This document shows positions 47,504 to 54,717 of a stretch of DNA of 57,055 nt, piece by piece. Location of the stretch: positions 1 through 57,055 of the IMG/VR virus record IMGVR_UViG_3300049216_000159. One strand, given 5' to 3'. The position numbers were made by a program, and so were the translations under genes. Numbering within the stretch: position 1 is the stretch's first letter; each line of letters starts with the position of its first letter. The DNA is from a virus. The notes below the pieces were generated by a model that ran no database searches, was not told the DNA's origin, and worked only from the letters and a program-made list of their open reading frames with translations.

Positions 47504-49116
47504 TTCTTGGACTTGGCTTTCTTTGCGACTTTCGCCGGTGCAGTGACCTTCGGCACATCCGCCTTGACCTTCTTGACGTCGACGCCGAGCGTTTTCGCAG
47601 CCTTGGTCAGCTGCGCGACCTCCGCATCCAGATCAGACGGCAAATCCTCGATCAGCTCCAGTTCGAATATCAGCTGACGCAGCTGGCTGTCGGTAAGCTT
47701 CGGGACCTTATCGAAACTGTCGGCGTCCCAACCCCAGGCCGTGAAGAACCCCTGCGGCACGTTGTAGGCATTGTCGATCTGACGCTCGACGAGTTTCAGG
47801 AGCGTCGCGCGCTCGATCTGCGTCGGCGCATTCTTGTGGATCGCGATCAGCAGCCGGTCGCGAAAAGCGGTCTGCTCGGCCTCCTTCGCGGGATCAACCT
47901 TCTTTCTCGGCAACGCGCTGCCGTAGGGTGAACTGCCCTTGGCGTGTTCCTCAAGCGTGCCGAGCTTCCGTGCGGCTTTTACGGCCTCGTCCATCTTGAC
48001 GACTTCGACAATCTCGCCGGTCTTCGGCATCTGCAGGAGTTGGATGACGTCGGACTTCTTGCCGAGCAGCTGCTTGAACGTGCGACCCTTGGCGTCTTGG
48101 GTGCAGAACCGATCCAGCGTCGCGAAACCATTGGTTACCCAGCCGCCGGGCGCTACCTTCTTAGCCTCTGGTCCCACGATCACCGCGCGGCCGGATTGTT
48201 TGGCCTCGGCGATCTGCAGCTTTGACCAGACTTCGCGCTTGAGTTTGAAGCAGGCGGGATCTGTGCAGACGTCTCCACTTTTGATGTCGGCGAACAATTC
48301 AGGATGATTCCCGGTGCGTTTCGGGCAGGGACCGCAGGCGCCGGCCTTCGGCAGCAGATCGGCATCACCCGTCGGAAAGCTCGCATCAGCCAGGCGCAGC
48401 ATGTACTCGCGCTCGATGAAGTCGCGCGCTTGGCGATACGACATCGGCTCACCGTCATACCCCTGCGTGATTTTGCCGGCCGCCTCGCGCTGGCTGGCCG
48501 GATCCGCCATGCGAGACAGCAGCAACGCCGTGGAGGCGGTGAGCTTGCCGCGATAGAACATTTCGCGCGCCGCGGGTCCGAGCGCCGAGAGTTTCATCCG
48601 GCCGTAGACGTAGGATTTGGACTTGCCGACCTTGTCCGCAATTTCCTCGGCGGTATGCCCGAGCCGCTGCAGCTGCTCGTACCCTTCAGCCTCCGCCAGC
48701 TCGTGCAGGCCTTCGCGCTGCAGGTTCTCGACCAGCTGGATCTCCAGGACCTGCTCGTCGGTCAGCTCGCGCACGTCCACCGCGATCGCCTCGAGGCCTG
48801 CGGACTTCGCCGCCATGAAGCGCCGCTCGCCGGCGACGATCTCGAATGTATTCTTCGCGGCCTCCTTGGCCTCATCAGGCGAGAAGTAAGTCTTGCCGCC
48901 AACACGAATGCCATTCAACCCTGGGGTGCTTACCATCGGCACGTTGCGCGCAATGATCGGCGACAGCAGCCCCAGCGTCTTGATGCTCTCGCCGAGTTCC
49001 TTGATGGCCGCTTTGTCGAAATGGGCCCGGCGCTCGGCCTGGGAGCCGGTTTGCGAAAGCGTAAGGGCGTCGAGCGGAATATGCCGCACGCTGCCGAGTT
49101 CGACGTTGACACTCAT
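47500..49116 (-). CDS. Large ParB/KorB-like protein of the DGR operon
   Basis: A 538-residue protein starting in an ATGA overlap with the reverse transcriptase stop. Residues 1-110 are a ParBc domain (HIPLDALTLSQTG, GLLSPIIARNV, IVAGERRFMAAKSAGLEAI). Residues about 125-215 form a helix-turn-helix block (LQREGLHELAEAEGYEQL, AEEIADKVGKSKSYVYGRMKL). A four-Cys motif (ACGPCPKRTG ... CTDPACFKLK) lies near 275-305, and the end is Lys-rich. Long phage ParB-like proteins of this type are regulators or plasmid-like partition proteins; translational coupling to the RT is notable. Confidence 0.85.
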   Translation of the reverse strand: MSVNVELGSVRHIPLDALTLSQTGSQAERRAHFDKAAIKELGESIKTLGLLSPIIARNVPMVSTPGLNGIRVGGKTYFSPDEAKEAAKNTFEIVAGERRFMAAKSAGLEAIAVDVRELTDEQVLEIQLVENLQREGLHELAEAEGYEQLQRLGHTAEEIADKVGKSKSYVYGRMKLSALGPAAREMFYRGKLTASTALLLSRMADPASQREAAGKITQGYDGEPMSYRQARDFIEREYMLRLADASFPTGDADLLPKAGACGPCPKRTGNHPELFADIKSGDVCTDPACFKLKREVWSKLQIAEAKQSGRAVIVGPEAKKVAPGGWVTNGFATLDRFCTQDAKGRTFKQLLGKKSDVIQLLQMPKTGEIVEVVKMDEAVKAARKLGTLEEHAKGSSPYGSALPRKKVDPAKEAEQTAFRDRLLIAIHKNAPTQIERATLLKLVERQIDNAYNVPQGFFTAWGWDADSFDKVPKLTDSQLRQLIFELELIEDLPSDLDAEVAQLTKAAKTLGVDVKKVKADVPKVTAPAKVAKKAKSKK

Positions 49117-50381
49117 GGGTTCCCCTTTCGTAAGAATTGCCGCAGCCACGGAAATTCGAGGCCGATCCGCCTTCGGACTTTCCAGGTGCTGGCGTGACTG
49201 AAATGACCGGCGTAGCTTGCGATGACCGATCGCAGCTTCTCTTGCGCCGCCGGCCGCGATTGATTGCGCATCGGCCAGGTTCGAAGCTTCTGGCGCAGAT
49301 GTCCGATGACGCGCCGGCGCACCACTCGATGGCTTGGGTAAATGACGTAGCCCAAGAAATCGCAGCCAGCGGATAGCGGCTTGAGCTTGACGTCAGCTTT
49401 GAGCTCTAGCCGCAGGCGAGATCGCAGGAATTGCGTGATCCCCGTGTGCCAGGCCTGCAGCTGCTCCCGGTCCCGATGGACCATCACAAGGTCATCGACG
49501 TACCGAAGGTACCGCTGCGCTTTCAGCTCATGCTTGACGAATTGATCCAGCGCATCGAGGTAGACGTTGGCAAAGAACTGACTGGACAGGTTGCCGATCG
49601 CCAGCCCGCATCCCGGTGCCGCATTCTCCAGGCGTTTGTGCGCAGGAACCTTGGCGCGCTCGGCCTCTGTCCCGATAAACGTGACGCCGCCGGCGACCGG
49701 TGACTGCTTGAGCAGCGCGTGCGTTGCGCGGCGCGCCTCGATCGGCAGGCCTTGTATCCGCGCCTTGAGCATCGCATACAGCGTCGGCCGATGAATGGAG
49801 TTGAAGAAATTGCGGATGTCCAGCTGCAGGTACCAGCCGCCGCCTTGGCCGGAGTGCACCTGGCGCATGAAGTCGGTCAGGCGGTCAACGGCGGCGTGAG
49901 TGCCTTTGCCTTGGCGGTTTGAGTAGCTGTCGAAAATGAACTTGGGCTCGTAGATCGCCTCGAGCTGCGGCACCAGCCAGTGATGCACGACGCGATCGCG
50001 AAACGGGGGCGCGTGGATTTCGCGCGCTTTTGGCGCCGTCGCGATGAAGCAGGTCGGCTTGCCCGGAGTCCAGCTGCCTGCCACGAGATCCCGCTGCAGC
50101 TCGATCAGCCCATCGATCCAGTAGGCATCGAAGCTCAGCTGATCAGGGCTCGGTTTCTTGCCGCGGCGGGCCCGCGCCCAAGCAGAGTGGAGGCTTCGGA
50201 AAGAAACCGCGTCGCGACACTCACCGGCGCGAACCGCGCGAACGTGGTTGTGATTCGTCTGGTTGTTCCTGTTGACGTTGCCATTGTGCAGGTTGACGTT
50301 CCACGCGTAGTCCGAGGGAAACGCTAACTCAGGCACTTTCGACCCTGATGCACATCCGTGTGGGTAGCGCATCCTCGTCAT
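49113..50381 (-). CDS. Diversity-generating retroelement reverse transcriptase, with TR in its 5' coding region
   Basis: A 422-residue RT: motif A LQLDIRNFF (Asp 188), the DGR-typical IGNLSSQ (262-268), YVDD (294-297) and CDFLGYVI (340-347). ATG 50381 overlaps the Avd stop (ATGA). Residues 22-53 are encoded by the 96-bp TR itself. No ATG, GTG or TTG occurs in frame between the TR and the RT domain, so translation must pass through the TR, giving an N-terminal tail that mirrors the variable lectin end. It copies TR RNA with adenine errors; cDNA replaces the variable repeats. Confidence 0.95.
   Translation of the reverse strand: MTRMRYPHGCASGSKVPELAFPSDYAWNVNLHNGNVNRNNQTNHNHVRAVRAGECRDAVSFRSLHSAWARARRGKKPSPDQLSFDAYWIDGLIELQRDLVAGSWTPGKPTCFIATAPKAREIHAPPFRDRVVHHWLVPQLEAIYEPKFIFDSYSNRQGKGTHAAVDRLTDFMRQVHSGQGGGWYLQLDIRNFFNSIHRPTLYAMLKARIQGLPIEARRATHALLKQSPVAGGVTFIGTEAERAKVPAHKRLENAAPGCGLAIGNLSSQFFANVYLDALDQFVKHELKAQRYLRYVDDLVMVHRDREQLQAWHTGITQFLRSRLRLELKADVKLKPLSAGCDFLGYVIYPSHRVVRRRVIGHLRQKLRTWPMRNQSRPAAQEKLRSVIASYAGHFSHASTWKVRRRIGLEFPWLRQFLRKGNP
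50223..50318 (-). repeat. DGR template repeat (TR), 96 bp
   Basis: Sense orientation contains 26 adenines, mostly in nine AAC/AAT codons plus CAC, TAC, ACG, AGG. It aligns base by base with VR1 (50834-50929) and VR2 (51431-51526). The 3' 22 bases (GTTCGCGCGGTTCGCGCCGG) contain no adenine and are the GC-rich initiation segment; right after it TR reads GTGAG where both VRs read GTCAG. The whole repeat is in frame with the RT, codons 22-53. Confidence 0.97.
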
Positions 50382-50806
50382 GTGGTTGCCTCATGGGCGA
50401 CCTGAGTACTCAGTGTTTGGGCACGCTGCGAGGGATCGCGATCCTTCGCATTCTGGCCACTCGACTGCAATTTCTTCAGCCAGCCTCCACTCTGCTGCCC
50501 TAACTCATTGACCATCTTGGCGAGCGCCTCAAACTCGGCGAAGCTGCCGAACGCCTTGACCGCTTTGCCCAGCTGCATCGATATCTTCAGATCATCGACG
50601 GCGCTGCAGAGCTCCTCGACCCGCGCCAGGCGCTGATTGGGATCGCGCCAAGCCTTGTGCACGCACCGGGCGACTTGCATCGCATAGGCGCGAAGATCCG
50701 CACCGATGCTGTACTTGTGATACCGCGGAAACCGCCGCACGGCGTTCTCCACATCGGTCAAGATGCGGTGAGACAGCCGTGCTATGGGCGGTGCGCGGTT
50801 AAACAC
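50378..50806 (-). CDS. avd: Avd-like accessory variability determinant
   Basis: A 142-residue basic, helical protein from GTG 50806. ENAVRRFPRYHKYSIGADLRAYA, AVDDLKISMQLGKAVKAFGSFAEFEAL and LGQQSGGW are the conserved helices of DGR Avd four-helix-bundle proteins, which form a positively charged pentamer that binds the RT and TR RNA. The C-terminal 30 residues are hydrophilic and variable. It lies between the two targets and the RT, in order. Confidence 0.93.
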   Translation of the reverse strand: MFNRAPPIARLSHRILTDVENAVRRFPRYHKYSIGADLRAYAMQVARCVHKAWRDPNQRLARVEELCSAVDDLKISMQLGKAVKAFGSFAEFEALAKMVNELGQQSGGWLKKLQSSGQNAKDRDPSQRAQTLSTQVAHEATT

Positions 50807-50809
50807 AGG

Positions 50810-51391
50810 TCAGAGTCCAAGGTCCAAGGGCTGACCGGCGCGAACCGCGCGAACGTGGCCGCGACCCGGCTGGCCGTTCCTGTTGACGAGGCCAAAGTGC
50901 AGGTCGACGAGCCACGCGCAGTCCGAGGGACTTTCCGCATCGACCGTCGAAGTCCATTCCCATGACGAACCGCCGGCATCAAATTCCGAATACAGCGCGG
51001 GGCCGACCTTCGAATAATCGACGATGGACACCCGTTCTTTGACCGTCGGCGCGCGCCAGCCGTCCTTGCCAAAAAGGCGATACTCGGCGCAGGCCTTGAG
51101 CGCATCTTTCCAAGCGAGTGAGCCGCATTCGAGCGGCGCGATGGTCCAGGTGAGATTCGTCTGCGCGTCGTAGACCGCGACGCCACCGGTCGTCACGACA
51201 TTGCCGTGAAGGTCGTAGCGGGTGAAGCGCGGCGGTTCCGCGGCCGTGGCTGCCTCTACGGGCTTGCCGGGCGTCGGCGGCGCCTCATCGTTGGCGCAGA
51301 TCGAGGCGGCGATCGCGAACAGGTCCGCCGCGCTGGCCATCTGGATTCGATCAGCGAGCAGCTTGCGGATATCGCGGGCGAGTGCATTCAT
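50810..51391 (-). CDS. DGR target 1, DUF1566/C-type-lectin variable protein
   Basis: A 193-residue protein. Residues 1-55 are a helical then Pro/Ala-rich N-terminal part of unknown role, not a signal peptide. The lectin-like DUF1566 domain follows: LTWTIAPLECGSLAWKDAL, DGWRAPTVKER, SSWEWTST, ending in HVRAVRAG. Residues 155-186 are the VR; positions 4, 7, 9, 12, 14, 16, 18, 19, 21-25 of it can vary. AGGAA precedes the ATG by nine bases. Encoded away from the tail genes. Confidence 0.92.
   Translation of the reverse strand: MNALARDIRKLLADRIQMASAADLFAIAASICANDEAPPTPGKPVEAATAAEPPRFTRYDLHGNVVTTGGVAVYDAQTNLTWTIAPLECGSLAWKDALKACAEYRLFGKDGWRAPTVKERVSIVDYSKVGPALYSEFDAGGSSWEWTSTVDAESPSDCAWLVDLHFGLVNRNGQPGRGHVRAVRAGQPLDLGL
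50834..50929 (-). repeat. Variable repeat VR1
   Basis: Differs from TR at 16 of 96 positions, every one at a TR adenine (sense strand). The other 10 adenines and all 70 non-adenine positions are unchanged. A 6-bp inverted repeat (50808-50813 with 50831-50836) lies immediately 3' of it. Confidence 0.97.
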
Positions 51392-51421
51392 GGTTGTGGT
51401 TCCTGTCGCAATGCCAAAGGT

Positions 51422-51850
51422 CTAGTACTGACCGGCGCGAACCGCGCGAACGCGGCCGTGAAACGCCTGGTAGCGCCTGCCGACGTAGCCAAGGTGCAGG
51501 CCGACGACCCACGCGCAGTCCGAGGGAGCTTCAGCATCCGGAGTGGAAGTCCAGATCCACTCGTAGTCCTCGAAGTCGGGAAAGAAGCTTTTGTCCACCG
51601 CCGGATACTTGGAGCGATCCGGAATGAACATTGCTTCCTCGACGGTCGGCAGTCGCCAAGACCAGCCATAGATGTCGAGGGATTCGGCCCATTCCTTGGC
51701 TTTCTTCCAGGTCAGTTGGTTCGGCGCATGCAGCGCAGTGACGATGAACGGCGTTGCGAGCATCGGATGGCTGATGCGCACGGCTTGGTGGTCGGTGGCA
51801 TCTGCGGGTAGATCGGTGCCGTCGGCGGCGAGTTTGGTGTAGGTGGTCAT
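51422..51850 (-). CDS. DGR target 2, DUF1566/C-type-lectin variable protein
   Basis: A 142-residue protein from ATG 51850, with AAGGGA upstream. After about 45 residues a DUF1566 lectin-like domain appears: NQLTWKKAKEWAESLDIYG, WRLPTVEEA, EWIWTST, ending HGRVRAVRAG. Residues 109-140 are the VR. Shorter N-terminal region than target 1 and no similarity there, so the two targets present the same variable end on different bodies. Confidence 0.93.
   Translation of the reverse strand: MTTYTKLAADGTDLPADATDHQAVRISHPMLATPFIVTALHAPNQLTWKKAKEWAESLDIYGWSWRLPTVEEAMFIPDRSKYPAVDKSFFPDFEDYEWIWTSTPDAEAPSDCAWVVGLHLGYVGRRYQAFHGRVRAVRAGQY
51431..51526 (-). repeat. Variable repeat VR2
   Basis: Differs from TR at 19 of 96 positions, all of them TR adenines; no other base differs. 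A 4-bp inverted repeat (GGTC at 51419-51422 with GACC at 51430-51433) lies at its 3' edge. Confidence 0.97.
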
Positions 51851-51879
51851 CGGTATCCCTTCGTTGTTTTCGAACTTGT

Positions 51880-52992
51880 CTACGATGCTTCGGCTTGCGC
51901 CTCGAGCGAGGCCATGCGGTCGTGGTAGAACGCCTCGACGTTGAGCGGAACCATCGCCAGCGAGTTCTGGATCGCTTCCCAGGCGTTGCGCAGCTGCTCG
52001 ACATCGGTCGGCGCCCTCAGTGCGGCGACCAGAGTGTCCGCGTCGACCGGTGCGAGCCGTCGCGCCGCGCCTTCCGAAGCCTCTTTCAAGCGAGCCTTGT
52101 CGGGCGCCTTGGCGGACTTCCACAGTTCGCCCCGGCGCTTCTCCAGCGGGGCGAGCTCATCGCTCGATACACATTTGGCGTAATCGGCCACGAGCTCGTC
52201 GATCCCCGATGCGCTCTTGTCGCCGCCGGCGGCCCAGCGCGCCAGGCGCTCGCCGATCTCCTCGGAGAATTGCACGGGATTCGTCCGATCAAAGATTGGG
52301 GCGAACTGTGTCGGCAGCTTCATGACCGCGCGTTCGCTGTCCATGGATGATTGCCAAACCGGCTTGCCGTCGGAGCCTGGTAGCAGCAAGGCCTGCAGCA
52401 CCATCTCGTACATAAACTCATCGCCGCAGATCGGCTGCCAGCCGAGCGGCACCGGATCCTTGCCGGGCACAATCTTGATTTTCTCTTTCGCGCGGAAGGT
52501 CATGATCAGGTTGACGTTCAGCTGCAGCAGTTCGTTGATGAGACGCCGGCGCGCGGTTTTGGGCGGTCCCCACGCGGCCATCTGCGCTTTTTCGGGCGAC
52601 GTCTTCCAGCGCTTGGCGAGCGCATCGGTCTCGGTTTTGTGCCATTCCAGCACGCCTCCCGGACCTTCGTGCTCGTGACTCATTGAGTCGATGATCACGG
52701 TCTTCGATCCGCGGCGCGCGCAGAAACGGACCGCCTCAAGGTAATCGTCGGGCGAGAAAGGCGCGCCGAATCGCAGATGGTTGAACTTGAACCTGTCTGC
52801 GTAATACAGCGCGCGACCGTTTTCGGTGTCGATGAAATCGATGTCACCACCGCACACTCGCTGGATGCCGGTGGCCAGGCGCAGCGCGGAGTAGGTCTTA
52901 CCGCTCGAGGACGGACCGACCAAGCCGATGAGCAGGCCGACCGTCTTGCGCACGGCCGGTGCGATTTCAAATTGTCGTACGGATGCATTCAT
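51880..52992 (-). CDS. RecA/Sak4-like AAA ATPase
   Basis: A 370-residue protein. Walker A is GPSSSGKTYSALRLA (about 25-39), the Walker B/Ser region KTVIIDSMSHEHEG (about 96-109), and RFGAPFSP, LINELLQLNVNLIMTFRAKEK are typical of the Sak4-type single-strand annealing and recombination ATPases. The C-terminal 120 residues are helical. With the exonuclease encoded next upstream in transcription, it forms the phage homologous-recombination pair. Confidence 0.88.
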   Translation of the reverse strand: MNASVRQFEIAPAVRKTVGLLIGLVGPSSSGKTYSALRLATGIQRVCGGDIDFIDTENGRALYYADRFKFNHLRFGAPFSPDDYLEAVRFCARRGSKTVIIDSMSHEHEGPGGVLEWHKTETDALAKRWKTSPEKAQMAAWGPPKTARRRLINELLQLNVNLIMTFRAKEKIKIVPGKDPVPLGWQPICGDEFMYEMVLQALLLPGSDGKPVWQSSMDSERAVMKLPTQFAPIFDRTNPVQFSEEIGERLARWAAGGDKSASGIDELVADYAKCVSSDELAPLEKRRGELWKSAKAPDKARLKEASEGAARRLAPVDADTLVAALRAPTDVEQLRNAWEAIQNSLAMVPLNVEAFYHDRMASLEAQAEAS

Positions 52993-53855
52993 GCAGCTTC
53001 ATCTCCAATTTCTTGATTGATGACGTATTGCGGCGGAATCAGGGTGATCGCGCCGTCGGTGTAGCCGGGCCAGGGATAACTGCCCTCGGTCAGCAATTTG
53101 TCCCAGAGAGTCAGGGCTCGATTCCAGCGCCGCTGGCCGATCTCATGGTGATAGCCGTCGAGACGCGCGGGCACGACTTCGTAGGGCGGCTCGGTCTCGC
53201 AAAAAAGAAAAACGAAATCGGTGCGGCCGACCGCGTCCGGAAACAGTTGCTCGTAAGCGCGCGTGTAGGCCACGCGCTGGATGTCGTAGCCGTATTCGAC
53301 GATCTTGCGCGCGATGTCCTTCGGGTTCGCGGACGCCACCTTCTTGATGTCGTAAATGGTGTGATCGTCGCGAAACTGATCGATGCGACAGCGGCAGAGT
53401 ACTTCGCGATCGCGTTTCCACTGGTCGGCGTAGTCGGTGAATTCGATGGCGACTTCCGAGTGACCGCCGAACGGGAATCCCTGATCCTTGGCGTTCTTGA
53501 AAATGCGCTCGGCCGCGAAGGCAAGCTTTTCGAATTTGTGCGCCAGAATGGCGATCTTGCCGCCGGCCTGAATGATCTCGCGCGCATCTTTGGCCGCCTT
53601 GGTGCGCCAATCGTCGGCGACCACCATCTCAAATTGCGCGCCGGCGCCGAGCAGCAGCTTATGCAGGATTGCGCCTTCATCCATGGCGTTGGTCGCGACG
53701 CGGTCCACGTTACCACCCAAGCGCGGATGCTCGAGCCAGGCATGCCGGGGCGATTCGGTCACCAGCGTGTGGGCGATGGACTGCGTCAGGGACGGCCGCA
53801 CGCAAGGATCCGCGAAGTACTGCGCCTCGGTGACGTTGAGGATTTGAGCGCTCAT
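52989..53855 (-). CDS. PD-(D/E)XK exonuclease of the recombination module
   Basis: A 288-residue protein from ATG 53855. SPRHAWLEHPRLGG at the start, AILHKLLLGAGAQFEMV, AEVAIEFTDYADQWKRDREVLCRCRIDQFRDDHTIYDIKKV with the Asp...Asp-x-Lys triad is the YqaJ/RecE/DUF3799-type alkaline exonuclease (the segment quoted spans about residues 143-183). It produces 3' single strands for the annealing ATPase encoded after it. ATGA overlaps on both sides. Confidence 0.9.
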   Translation of the reverse strand: MSAQILNVTEAQYFADPCVRPSLTQSIAHTLVTESPRHAWLEHPRLGGNVDRVATNAMDEGAILHKLLLGAGAQFEMVVADDWRTKAAKDAREIIQAGGKIAILAHKFEKLAFAAERIFKNAKDQGFPFGGHSEVAIEFTDYADQWKRDREVLCRCRIDQFRDDHTIYDIKKVASANPKDIARKIVEYGYDIQRVAYTRAYEQLFPDAVGRTDFVFLFCETEPPYEVVPARLDGYHHEIGQRRWNRALTLWDKLLTEGSYPWPGYTDGAITLIPPQYVINQEIGDEAA

Positions 53856-54715
53856 GCAGCGTGCTTCATCCCAAGTTTGGCCTCGTGATAGGGCAGAGAC
53901 ACAGGCAATCCTTCTAACGTGCGCCACTTCGTGTACAAATCAATCAAGAACATCTTGACCATGTAGCGCATCGCCATATTGTGGCGCCGGCCCTTGCTTT
54001 TTTCGGCGTGGCCGGGATGTTGCTCAAGCCTATGTTTGTAGCCGTCGTAAATGTCTCGGTACTTGTTGGGCGTCGCTTTTAGAAAACTCGATGCGAGGAC
54101 ACCAACCAATTTGGTTTTGAGAAACGGATTGAACGTGATCCCGTTGCGCTTCGCCGCTTCGCCGTCCTTGTTGATGTAGTAGCGCTCGACAAGATGTTCT
54201 GTCCTGCGGCTTCGTCCTTTGCCATCGCCCGCGACGTCCAGACCGGCGTACTTCCAAAGACTGGATGGATGTCGCGCTTTCGCAATGTCGATTTCACTGA
54301 TGATGACGCCAGCCATCGCAGGGCCAATGCCTTTGATCGGCTCTAGGAATTCATTGAAGATGGGGAAATCCTCAAGAACCGCGGTTAGCCGCCGAAAATG
54401 TTTTTTCTCCTGGTCATCGAGTTCAACGTATTCCGCGATCAAGCAGAGTTCGGTGTATGAATCGATGACGCCGTCTGCCTTGAACTTGGCGCGCACCGGA
54501 AACTTTGCCACGCCATCGGTCAGCAGTTTGTAATGCTTGCGCAGGCGATCAAGAATTTCGCGACCCTCGGCGTCGATGGAATATTCGTCAGCGCCAGGCG
54601 CTTGGCCTAGTTTCACCTTAAATGTTCCCACGATCCGATTGCCCATTTGGATTCGCAATTTCTGGATGTCGTAAGCACCGCGCACCATCGTCTTCAAATT
54701 GTCTCGATTGTTCAT
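53852..54715 (-). CDS. Stand-alone IS110-type transposase C-terminal domain protein
   Basis: A 287-residue protein from ATG 54715. Residues about 130-235 match the Transposase_20 end of IS110-family enzymes: FLEPIKGIGPAMAGVIISE, SSLWKYAGLDVAGDGKGRS (Ser-containing loop), NPFLKTKLVGVLASSF and a basic terminal region. The RuvC-like DEDD N-terminal half of IS110 transposases is absent; residues 1-130 are helical and different. It is preceded by the 54718-55267 repeat array. The last array unit (AGCGAGACA) abuts the ATG. I infer an RNA- or DNA-binding role. Confidence 0.75.
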   Translation of the reverse strand: MNNRDNLKTMVRGAYDIQKLRIQMGNRIVGTFKVKLGQAPGADEYSIDAEGREILDRLRKHYKLLTDGVAKFPVRAKFKADGVIDSYTELCLIAEYVELDDQEKKHFRRLTAVLEDFPIFNEFLEPIKGIGPAMAGVIISEIDIAKARHPSSLWKYAGLDVAGDGKGRSRRTEHLVERYYINKDGEAAKRNGITFNPFLKTKLVGVLASSFLKATPNKYRDIYDGYKHRLEQHPGHAEKSKGRRHNMAMRYMVKMFLIDLYTKWRTLEGLPVSLPYHEAKLGMKHAA

Positions 54716-54717
54716 GT

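Noticed and set aside
53852-54715. Complete IS110-family insertion sequence
   Set aside because: The RuvC-like DEDD half is missing, there are no recognisable element ends, and the gene overlaps operon neighbours by four bases.
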